From NCBI GenBank assembly GCA_030629485.1, contig DAOVOW010000135.1:1-6080 (forward strand): DNA of 6,080 nucleotides. Reading direction: 5' to 3'. Positions 1-5,631 of the stretch are shown here, one piece after another; the first letter of the stretch is position 1; every line of letters begins with the position of its first letter. Source of the stretch: a bacterium. Its GTDB lineage: Bacteria; Zixibacteria; MSB-5A5; GN15; FEB-12. The notes beneath the pieces were generated by a model. That model had not been told where the DNA came from and searched no databases. It was given only the letters and a program-made list of their open reading frames with translations. The translations under genes were made by a program, and so were the position numbers.

Positions 1-2484
1 ACCTATTGCCTCTGCACTGGCGCCGACCATGACCTTCTGTTTCTCTGCAATGGTACCGAAAGCCAGCACCACGACAGGCCCGTTGCTCGACTTCTCGCTG
101 TCCACCCATCCGGCCATTACATCACGATCGCTGGGACCGAAATCATGTGTGACATAGTCCACCGGCCCTATTTTTCGGCGTTCGCCAACCGACTGAGCGC
201 CGCCTGAGAACATCTCGGCCTTGACCTTCCTGATTTCTTTTTCCAGGGCGCGGTTGCTTTCTTTCAGTTGTTGCAGACCGTCGAGCGCTTCGCTCTCGGT
301 GCGGCCCAGGAGCCGCGCGGCATCCACCTGGAAGTGCTTGGCATCGAGCATCAGCTTGATCGCTTCACGACCGGTGATCGCCTCAAGTCGACGCACCCCT
401 GACGCGATACCGGTCTCGAGTGTGATGAAGAACGGTCCGATCTGGCTGGTGTTGTCGACATGGGTGCCGCCGCACAGTTCTTTCGAGAAATCGGCAATGG
501 ACACGACATGCACCGTGTCTTCGTACTTCTCACCAAACAGCGCCATCGCCCCGGATTTGCGGGCCGACTCGATATCCATCTCTTCGGTGCCGACGTCGGT
601 GCCCTGTAATATCTGCTCGTTAACGATCTGTTCGACCTGCTGAATCTCTCCGGGTGTCATCGGCTGATGATGGGAGAAATCGAACCGCAAGCGGTCGGGT
701 CCCACGTAGGAACCGGATTGCTTCACATGAGTTCCCAGGACATTTCGCAGTGCTGCGTGGGCCAGATGTGTGGCGGTGTGATTGCGCATGATATCCCAAC
801 GGCGTTCGGAGTCGACGCAGGCGGTGACTAACGTCTCCGTCTCAAAAGCCTCAAACGTTCCCTTGGTAATAAAGCCGTGATGCAAGTACCAACCTCGGTG
901 ATGAGTGAGCATTTCTACCCCCAGCTCAGCCTTCGGCGCTTTAATGAGGCCGGTGTCACTTGCTTGACCTCCGGATTCGACGTAGAACGGTGTCTTATCC
1001 AAAATGAGTATTACATAATCTCGCTCATGGGATTGGTCTCTTATCAACTGTTTGTCCTTCAAAGTTGCAGTGACTTCCAGTTGATCTCGAATGACCTCGG
1101 TTGACTTCAACTCAAGGGCACGATAATGAGGACGATTCCCTATGATCCACGTGAAGTCCTTGAATCCTCCATCACCCTTCGACTGCTCGCGCTGCCGCGC
1201 CATCGCTTTGTCGAAACCCGCTTGGTCAAGGGTCATGCCCTGCTCCGAGGCCATGATGTCGGTCAGGTCGTAAGGGAAGCCGTAGGTGTCGTACAGCTTA
1301 AACACATCCGCACCGTCGATAACCGTGCCGCCGGTAGTTCGCACTTTTCTTGCAACTTGCTCGAACAAATGCAGCCCGGTGTCGAGCGTGCGCAAGAACG
1401 ACTCTTCCTCGACCTTGATGACGTTCTCAATGTGGCTTTGCTTCTCGCGTATCTCCGGGAACGCTTCGCCCATAGCGTCAACCAACGTCGGCACCAATCG
1501 ATAGATGAACGGCTCTTGCACCCCTAACAATCGTCCGTGCCGTGCGGCGCGTCTGAGGATGCGACGCAGCACGTAACCCTGACCCTCGTTGGAGATACCG
1601 GCGCCGTCGGCAAGCGCAAAGGTCAACGCCCGCAGATGGTCGGCGATAACATGATGCGAGACCACATGGTCGGCGTACTTCGCGCTGGTTACGTCAGAGA
1701 TGGCAGCGATCAGGCCTTGAAACAGGTCGATGGCGTAATTGCTGTCGACGTGCTGCACGACCGCTGTGATTCGCTCTAATCCCGAGCCGGTGTCGACCGA
1801 GGGCTTGGGCAGAGGCACGATGGTTCCATCCGGGAGTTGGTCGAACTGCATGAAGACCAGGTTGCCGATTTCGACAAATCGTTCGGTCTCGCCATTGACG
1901 ACATCGTCGGGACCGGCGCCGAACTTCTCGCCTCGGTCGAAGTGGATTTCCGAACAGGGACCACATGGTCCGATATCCCCCATGCTCCAATAGTTGTCTT
2001 TCTTGCCGAAGCGGAGGACGCGGCCGTTTTTCAACTCCGGCGCGATCTTCTCCCAGAATGCAAAAGCGTCATCGTCGGTTTCGTAGACAGTGGCATACAG
2101 CCGCTCTTTGGGCAGGCCGAACGTCTTGGTCATCAACTCCCAGTGGAATTGGATCGCTTCTTCTTTGAAATAATCACCGAACGAGAAATTACCTAACATC
2201 TCAAAGAAAGTATGGTGCCGGGCGGTGAAGCCGACGTTGTCGAGATCGTTGTGTTTGCCGCCGGCGCGGATGCACTTCTGCGAACTGGCCGCCCGCTTGT
2301 AATCGACTTTGCGCCGACCGGTAAAGACATCCTTGAACTGGTTCATGCCGGCGTTGGTGAACAGGATAGTCGGATCATCGAAGGGAATGACCGGCGAGGA
2401 CGGCACGATGCGGTGATCGCGGGCCTTGAAAAAGTCCAGGAAGGCTTGTCTGATCTCAGAAGTCTTGATCTTCGGATCCCTCAT
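1..2484 (-). CDS. alaS: alanyl-tRNA synthetase (AlaRS), C-terminus cut off by the window edge
   Basis: Cytoplasmic class II synthetase that charges tRNA-Ala with alanine and hydrolyses mischarged Ser/Gly-tRNA. The reading frame is open for 828 codons from ATG at 2484 to the window edge; family members are usually about 870-880 residues, so roughly 50 C-terminal residues (end of the C-Ala domain) are missing. Visible in order: catalytic core with FTNAGMNQFKD (42-52), RAASSQKCIRAGGKHNDLDN (64-83) and HHTFFEMLGNFSFGDYF (90-106); class II motif 3 DTGSGLER (231-238); the tRNA-recognition stretch with RRILRRAARHGR (around 306-318); the editing-domain metal site HTATH (569-573) and CGGTH (671-675). 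These positions nearly coincide with those of E. coli AlaRS. All zinc ligands are present, so editing should be intact. The start gives the usual N-terminus (…SEIRQAFLDFF) but lacks a clear Shine-Dalgarno and lies inside the end of recX, suggesting translational coupling. Codons around 450-540 are noticeably AT-richer than the rest. Identification is essentially certain. Confidence 0.98.
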   Translation of the reverse strand, partial: MRDPKIKTSEIRQAFLDFFKARDHRIVPSSPVIPFDDPTILFTNAGMNQFKDVFTGRRKVDYKRAASSQKCIRAGGKHNDLDNVGFTARHHTFFEMLGNFSFGDYFKEEAIQFHWELMTKTFGLPKERLYATVYETDDDAFAFWEKIAPELKNGRVLRFGKKDNYWSMGDIGPCGPCSEIHFDRGEKFGAGPDDVVNGETERFVEIGNLVFMQFDQLPDGTIVPLPKPSVDTGSGLERITAVVQHVDSNYAIDLFQGLIAAISDVTSAKYADHVVSHHVIADHLRALTFALADGAGISNEGQGYVLRRILRRAARHGRLLGVQEPFIYRLVPTLVDAMGEAFPEIREKQSHIENVIKVEEESFLRTLDTGLHLFEQVARKVRTTGGTVIDGADVFKLYDTYGFPYDLTDIMASEQGMTLDQAGFDKAMARQREQSKGDGGFKDFTWIIGNRPHYRALELKSTEVIRDQLEVTATLKDKQLIRDQSHERDYVILILDKTPFYVESGGQASDTGLIKAPKAELGVEMLTHHRGWYLHHGFITKGTFEAFETETLVTACVDSERRWDIMRNHTATHLAHAALRNVLGTHVKQSGSYVGPDRLRFDFSHHQPMTPGEIQQVEQIVNEQILQGTDVGTEEMDIESARKSGAMALFGEKYEDTVHVVSIADFSKELCGGTHVDNTSQIGPFFITLETGIASGVRRLEAITGREAIKLMLDAKHFQVDAARLLGRTESEALDGLQQLKESNRALEKEIRKVKAEMFSGGAQSVGERRKIGPVDYVTHDFGPSDRDVMAGWVDSEKSSNGPVVVLAFGTIAEKQKVMVGASAEAIG

Positions 2485-3127
2485 TTGTTTTCTGCCACAG
2501 CCGAGCAAAGGCAGTCTTGGCTGATTGATAGCCAAAGCCGCGACGAGCGAGGTAATTATAGGCCTTAGTGCGGGCGGTTTCAAGTTCTAATTGGCCGAAG
2601 CGAGACCAGCGTTGTTCCAGCGCGGTGGTGGCCAACTCGGTGTCGTCCTCGTGGCTCAGCAAAGTCTCGGCGGTCTGGTCGGCCAGGTCGCGGGCGATCT
2701 TTCGCTTCTGGAGATAAGCACACAAGTATCCGCGACCGCACGGACGGCGCTTGAGCAGGGACGCTCCGACTATCATGGCATAGCGCGCATCGTCGAGAGC
2801 GCCGTTTTCAAGGTACTTTCTGATCGTCGACGCCACTATCTGCGGTGAGAACTGACGGCGGCGTAACTTGTCTTTGAGTTCGCCGACCGAATGATCACGC
2901 ATGGCCAGGTAGCGGGCGGCCAGATGGTCGCACTGGAACATGGCCGCTTCTTCACGAAGAGTGACTACCTGGGCTTTTGTCAGGACGATCCCCTCAACCA
3001 GCCGATGGCGATGAACCATGTCCAGCGAAACCTGAAGCGGGCTCTCTTCACCGGTAATTGTCAGTCTGGCGCCGCCTCTGGTTTCAGTCAGCTTGAGTAT
3101 TTTGATTCGTTCGTCCATGATCACCAT
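2456..3127 (-). CDS. recX: RecX, regulator of RecA
   Basis: RecX family proteins bind RecA filaments and modulate (usually inhibit) strand exchange and filament growth. The 223-residue product has an N-terminal extension of about 65 residues followed by the helical repeats of the family: ARYLAMRDHSVGELKDKL (71-88), the NGALDDARYA signature (108-117, the family's G-x-hydrophobic-DD-x-R-hydrophobic-A), a central repeat ending in LQKRKI (139-144), and YLARRGFG near the end (192-199, matching the typical YLxRRGF). Length is within the RecX range. Two starts are possible: ATG at 3127 and an in-frame ATG at 3118. The second is preceded directly by GGTGATC, which extends the anti-Shine-Dalgarno match, so 3118 may be the real one; an in-frame TGA lies five codons before 3127. 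The gene overlaps alaS by 29 nt and is probably cotranscribed with it. recA is not immediately upstream, unlike the recA-recX-alaS order known from E. coli. I saw no obvious LexA box in front. Assignment is confident from sequence pattern. Confidence 0.92.
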   Translation of the reverse strand: MVIMDERIKILKLTETRGGARLTITGEESPLQVSLDMVHRHRLVEGIVLTKAQVVTLREEAAMFQCDHLAARYLAMRDHSVGELKDKLRRRQFSPQIVASTIRKYLENGALDDARYAMIVGASLLKRRPCGRGYLCAYLQKRKIARDLADQTAETLLSHEDDTELATTALEQRWSRFGQLELETARTKAYNYLARRGFGYQSAKTAFARLWQKTNEGSEDQDF

Positions 3128-3141
3128 CGGGTTACTGAGTC

Positions 3142-3171
3142 AATATAGTGATCGGTCATATAGCCGCACAA
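3142..3171 (-). promoter_or_regulatory. candidate promoter for recX-alaS
   Basis: Read on the minus strand, TTGTGC (3171-3166) and TATATT (3147-3142) are separated by 18 nt. The -10 matches the sigma-70 consensus at five of six positions, the -35 only weakly. Transcription would start only a few nucleotides to about 20 nt before recX, so the leader would be very short. Seen as a sequence match only; the organism's sigma preferences are unknown. Confidence 0.3.
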
Positions 3172-3222
3172 GTAAATGCAGTGGTTCGCCGAAATAGAGA
3201 TGACCTTGTCGTGTGTTCAGGT

Positions 3223-3290
3223 GCCGTCAGGCGACTCGCCTGACGGCCATCACATGTGAAAGCAGGCGTCGGGCGGGGTCGCCCGACACC
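3223..3290 (+). repeat. bipartite double-hairpin repeat, copy 1
   Basis: Two palindromes separated by a 17-20 nt spacer. The first (3223-3247) is perfect: arms GCCGTCAGGCGA and TCGCCTGACGGC around a single C. The second (3268-3287) has arms GTCGGGCG and CGCCCGAC with a GGGT loop, and its stem can extend outward to GG/CC (3265-3290) across one mismatch. The same two-part structure recurs in inverted orientation at 5632-5701. This looks like a REP/MITE-like dispersed element, though a role as a structured regulatory site is possible. It lies between divergent genes. Confidence 0.8.
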
Positions 3291-3378
3291 ACCCAAGAAT
3301 GCGATGATTCAGCGATCACAAGCCAGCCGGGCAGAAGTTAAAAAGCCTGCACGATCCCATGATTCGTGACAGTTGTTG

Positions 3379-3407
3379 TTGACTGTATGGGTTGCATGTA
3401 TTAATCT
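3379..3407 (+). promoter_or_regulatory. candidate promoter for the PATAN operon
   Basis: TTGACT (3379-3384) matches five of six -35 consensus bases; TAATCT (3402-3407) sits 17 nt further but is a poor -10, while ATTAAT (3400-3405), preceded by TG, is a better -10 with a short 15-nt spacer. The -35 overlaps a small inverted repeat, ACAGT (3369-3373) and ACTGT (3382-3386), separated by 8 nt, which could be an operator. Transcription from here would give a leader of about 110 nt. Weak evidence throughout. Confidence 0.3.
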
Positions 3408-3512
3408 GTCGGGCAACCGGTGGTGATCGGTATGACCGTCTGTCTGCAGCCACCACCGTGCGCCGGGTGATATGCAGCTCGGGAGACGGCGCGGCCCGAC
3501 ACATTCTTTATC

Positions 3513-3517
3513 GAGGG
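3513..3517 (+). promoter_or_regulatory. ribosome binding site deciding the PATAN gene start
   Basis: GAGGG lies 6 nt before GTG at 3524 and 12 nt before ATG at 3530. The spacing favours the GTG start; both are far more plausible than the upstream in-frame ATG at 3392, which extends the protein with family-unlike sequence. Confidence 0.55.
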
Positions 3518-3523
3518 TACGAT

Positions 3524-4390
3524 GTGACTATGGATCTTGATTTACAGGGACGAATAGAGCGATTTACACTACCTGAAATCCTTCAACTGATAGCGTCCAG
3601 TCGAAAGTCGGGCACGCTGGGGATCCAGAGAAACGATTCGATTGTGATGGTGTACTTCCGGGACGGCAATGTCGTCTATGGGTATGGTCCGCGTCAGACG
3701 TTTCACCTGGGTCAACTGCTCAAGGAGCGCGGTATCATCACCGACCAGCAGCTTCAGGAAGCGGTCAGTATCCAGGCCAAGAGTGAAAACAGCAAGCGTC
3801 TCGGGGAGATCATGATCGGTCGCGACTACATCGATCGGGCCGACCTCACCCAAGTGGTCACCAAGCAGGTTGAGGAACTTCTTTATTCACTGTTGTCATG
3901 GCAGACGGGATCGTTCAAGTTTTACGATAATCAATTTCCGACCGAGGAAGAGATCACGGTCGATCTTTCAGTAGAGAACGTGATCCTTGAAGGATTGCGC
4001 CGGGTCGATGAAATGAACATGGTGCGCGAAACGCTGCCTGATCTCGAGGCGGTATACACAATATCCGCTTCCCAGGCGGGACGCACGCGCAATGTTTCGC
4101 TCAAAGCCGAGGAGTGGAACGTCATGGCCTTAGTCGATGGTCGTCGCAATCTCAACGAAATCTGCAAGCTGAGTTCTCTCAAACGCGAGGAGACGTTGAA
4201 AGTCCTGGCTCACCTCAAGCTGGCCGGTATTATCACCAAGACCGAACGCAAGAAGGAAACGTCATCGCCCCGACTGGAGCAAATGGCCGACCGTCTGGCC
4301 GGGCTGTTTGAAGACTACCTGACGGCCAAGTCGCGCCGCAGTACCGTCAAGCGCGCTATCACCAGCACTTTGGTCGAGGAGGCTGATTGA
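3524..4390 (+). CDS. PATAN-domain (DUF4388) protein with GspE-N-like insert and C-terminal winged-helix-like region
   Basis: 288 residues from GTG 3524 (286 from ATG 3530). The N-terminus, GRIERFTLPEILQLIASSRK (9-28) followed by SGTLGI and VYFRDGNVVYGYG (43-55), is the classic PATAN/DUF4388 opening; its closing segment, ELLYSLLSWQTGSFKFY, lies at 118-134. Between them, residues 61-115 (LGQLLKERGIITDQQLQEAV, then RLGEIMIGRDYIDRADL) resemble the paired-helix N-terminal domain of GspE/PilB-type ATPases, so the PATAN fold appears to carry or be interleaved with that module. Residues 193-241 (from LKAEEWNVMALVDG to LAGIITK) look like a winged helix, common at the C-terminus of such proteins. No receiver, kinase or membrane segment is seen, so it is cytoplasmic. 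PATAN proteins in other bacteria are tied to two-component signalling, motility and surface behaviour; a scaffolding or signalling role here is inference. First gene of a four-gene overlapping operon. Domain call is confident, function is not. Confidence 0.88.
   Translation: MTMDLDLQGRIERFTLPEILQLIASSRKSGTLGIQRNDSIVMVYFRDGNVVYGYGPRQTFHLGQLLKERGIITDQQLQEAVSIQAKSENSKRLGEIMIGRDYIDRADLTQVVTKQVEELLYSLLSWQTGSFKFYDNQFPTEEEITVDLSVENVILEGLRRVDEMNMVRETLPDLEAVYTISASQAGRTRNVSLKAEEWNVMALVDGRRNLNEICKLSSLKREETLKVLAHLKLAGIITKTERKKETSSPRLEQMADRLAGLFEDYLTAKSRRSTVKRAITSTLVEEAD
4376..4382 (+). promoter_or_regulatory. strong Shine-Dalgarno supporting a TTG start
   Basis: GAGGAGG ends 4 nt before TTG 4387. The TTG overlaps the stop TGA of the PATAN gene (TTGA), so this site decides the unusual start codon and indicates termination-reinitiation coupling. 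Confidence 0.6.
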
Positions 4391-5040
4391 GCCACCCGGA
4401 ATCTCTCAAGAAGCTTCAGCAAACGCTCGAGTCGTTTCTGGAGCGAGCGGTTGGGCAAAAAGAGCAACGCCTCAGTGTGCTTGAGGACATCAATCGGTTG
4501 GATAACATTGCGCGAAACGAACTCGGCGACACAACCGGGGAAGCGGTCGGCGAATGGTTCGCGCGGCACAACCAGCAGCTTGAGCAGGGTGACCTGAGGC
4601 CGGGCGATATCGATCGGATCGGCCGAATCCTGCATGAAATCAAAGATGGGTTCAACCGGAACGCCGGTTCGCCGGAAGGGCGCAAGATTGCATCCGAGAT
4701 CGATCGCTGGGAAGAGGCGGCGCAGCGGTCGAGGCGCTCGGTTACTCTCAAGCGCGGCCCCGAATCAAAGAAACCTGAGGATGATTCGATCAGCCTGTTT
4801 GGAAAAACCCTGGCCCGAGCCTCGGGCCTCTTTCTCGAAATGTCGGCCGGACGCAAGCACTTGCTGTCGGTCCTGGGTGAATCTTTGAAGTCAGCCGAAA
4901 TACAGAAAAACAGAGAGGCCTTGCTTTTGTCGGCCTTTATCATATATTATCTGAAGTCCGGCGGCTACAAAGTCGAGCCGTACGTGAAGCGACTCAGGGA
5001 GGCCGAACGGCTCCAGAAAGAGGCCTCGTCGTATGCTTAA
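4387..5040 (+). CDS. uncharacterised helical protein, second gene of the PATAN operon
   Basis: 217 residues from a TTG start, with GAGGAGG 4 nt upstream and an overlap with the preceding stop codon. I do not recognise a family. The sequence is very rich in charged residues and reads as mostly helical: residues 1-114 carry heptad-like patterns (LKKLQQTLESFLERAV, then LEDINRLDNIARNEL and IDRIGRILHEIKDGF); 115-133 is a charged, probably disordered linker (SVTLKRGPESKKPEDD); 134-215 is a second helical region including LFGKTLARASGLFLEMSAGR and a hydrophobic patch ALLLSAFIIYYL (178-189). That patch is too short and too isolated to be a convincing membrane span; it is more likely a buried helix. 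There is no signal peptide, cysteine or recognisable catalytic motif. The placement suggests a structural or adaptor partner of the PATAN protein. Real gene (strong ribosome site, open frame, coupled neighbours); function unknown. Confidence 0.82.
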   Translation: MSHPESLKKLQQTLESFLERAVGQKEQRLSVLEDINRLDNIARNELGDTTGEAVGEWFARHNQQLEQGDLRPGDIDRIGRILHEIKDGFNRNAGSPEGRKIASEIDRWEEAAQRSRRSVTLKRGPESKKPEDDSISLFGKTLARASGLFLEMSAGRKHLLSVLGESLKSAEIQKNREALLLSAFIIYYLKSGGYKVEPYVKRLREAERLQKEASSYA

Positions 5041-5263
5041 GCCGGCGGAAAAAGCTTACTTTCAGGCACTTGCGGCCCTGAAAGATAAAGACTATGAAAC
5101 GGCAGCCGAACAGTTTGAAAAGGCGGCGCCGTTTTTTGAGCAGAACGAGGAGTTTGGTATCCTTCGGAAAACCACCCGACTGCTTGTGGCGGTTACAGAA
5201 GAGTTGAGAAAGCTCGAAAAAGAAGAATCATTGAATATAGAGGAATCTTTCTCCCATGGCTAA
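5033..5263 (+). CDS. small TPR-like/coiled-coil protein
   Basis: 76 residues. Residues 5-36 fit one tetratricopeptide repeat: AYFQALAALKDKDYETAAEQ followed by FEKAAPFF, with the consensus small residue, Y21, A24-A25, F28, A31 and P33 in register. A second helix pair (41-65, from FGILRKTTRLLVAV to LRKLEKEE) could be a partial second repeat or a capping coiled coil. One TPR alone is not a stable superhelix, so the protein probably dimerises or docks onto a partner, most simply one of its operon neighbours (inference). ATG 5033 overlaps the upstream stop by 8 nt; GAGG at 5020-5023, 9 nt before the ATG, is a good ribosome site. The reading frame and the overlaps on both sides make a real gene likely. 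No signal peptide or membrane segment. Confidence 0.8.
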   Translation: MLKPAEKAYFQALAALKDKDYETAAEQFEKAAPFFEQNEEFGILRKTTRLLVAVTEELRKLEKEESLNIEESFSHG

Positions 5264-5444
5264 GAAAATGTCGTTCGCCGACAAGGCCAACAAACGAACC
5301 TACGCTATGACCTGCCCGGTCTGCGAAGAACCTATCCAGTTCGTCAAGTTTATGAAAGCGGTCAAAAGCGACAAGGGCGGCTGGAAAATGCGGGCCCAGA
5401 ATATCGGAGTTTGTAAGTGCAACAACGCTGAGATCTACGGCTGA
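5256..5444 (+). CDS. small four-cysteine protein, putative zinc ribbon
   Basis: 62 residues with exactly four cysteines arranged as CPVC (20-23) and CKC (53-55), i.e. CxxC-x29-CxC, a spacing compatible with a single structural zinc site. The N-terminus is basic (MAKKMSFADKANKRTYAM) and the middle contains FVKFMKAVKSDKGGWKMRAQ (29-48). I do not recognise a named family; it could bind nucleic acid, or be a protein-protein adaptor as many small ribbons are. ATG 5256 overlaps the preceding stop by 8 nt, with AGAGGA at 5239-5244 as ribosome site 11 nt upstream. It is the last gene of the operon: an intrinsic terminator begins 27 nt after its stop. Coding status is well supported by cysteine pattern and position; metal binding is inference. 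Confidence 0.83.
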   Translation: MAKKMSFADKANKRTYAMTCPVCEEPIQFVKFMKAVKSDKGGWKMRAQNIGVCKCNNAEIYG

Positions 5445-5470
5445 CGATCTCGACGTTTTCACAGATGCGG

Positions 5471-5500
5471 AACCCTCCCTGGTAATAGCGGAGGGTTTTT
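5471..5500 (+). terminator. intrinsic terminator of the PATAN operon
   Basis: Arms AACCCTCC (5471-5478) and GGAGGGTT (5490-5497) form an 8-bp GC-rich stem with an 11-nt loop, followed directly by a T run (5496-5500) and further T-rich sequence. Its position just after the four-cysteine gene fits Rho-independent termination of the rightward operon. Confidence 0.85.
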
Positions 5501-5575
5501 CGTTTGCCTTTGAGCGTAGGGAGGAATAGACTACGGTAAGTTTGACGCGCAGGGAGTGTTGAAAAACCGTAATGC

Positions 5576-5620
5576 CGTCATTGCGAGGAGTCCGCCCCTG
5601 GCGGACGACGCGGCAATCTC
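5576..5620. repeat. dispersed CGTCATTGCGAGGAG-type palindromic repeat
   Basis: The segment begins CGTCATTGCGAGGAG and ends GCGGCAATCTC. ATTGC (5580-5584) pairs with GCAAT (5613-5617), and the centre holds a separate tight hairpin, TCCGCC (5591-5596) and GGCGGA (5600-5605) around CCT. From general knowledge, near-identical outer ends (CGTCATTGCGAGGAG … GCAATCTC) occur as dispersed intergenic repeats in many unrelated bacteria; the central part varies. It is noncoding and lies between the operon terminator and the second double-hairpin element. Confidence 0.7.
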
Positions 5621-5631
5621 TACTAAACCGT

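Larger units (their letters stand above)
3128..3523. other. divergent intergenic region between recX-alaS and the PATAN operon
   Basis: About 396 nt without a supported gene. It holds a weak leftward promoter candidate (3142-3171), a two-hairpin repeat (3223-3290), a weak rightward promoter candidate (3379-3407) and a possible decayed half-copy of a hairpin (3479-3502). The frame of the downstream PATAN gene stays open back to an ATG at 3392, but those 44 codons resemble no part of the PATAN family and overlap the promoter candidate and the hairpin remnant, so I treat them as noncoding. Because genes point away on both sides, the hairpins here cannot serve as terminators for a neighbouring gene. 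Confidence 0.6.

Noticed and set aside
1837..2196. Plus-strand open frames opposite alaS (also at 221-643, 1126-1527 and 2212-2568)
   Set aside because: All lie fully antisense to the intact, motif-rich alaS frame; long shadow frames are expected opposite GC-rich coding DNA.
2591..3148. Plus-strand open frames opposite recX
   Set aside because: recX on the minus strand carries clear family motifs along its length.
3223..3290. Hairpins as transcription terminators
   Set aside because: No T run follows either hairpin on either strand, and both neighbouring genes start, rather than end, at this region.
4416..4943. 175-codon minus-strand open frame opposite the 217-residue protein
   Set aside because: The plus frame has a strong ribosome site and coupled neighbours; the minus translation is serine/arginine-rich shadow sequence.
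4925..4965. Transmembrane helix in the 217-residue protein (ALLLSAFIIYYL)
   Set aside because: Only about 12 uninterrupted hydrophobic residues, flanked by charged helices, with no signal or further spans.
5542..5573. Promoter TTGACG … CGTAAT for the membrane-protein gene
   Set aside because: The spacing is 20 nt and the -10 matches only four of six bases; it also lies upstream of two repeats.
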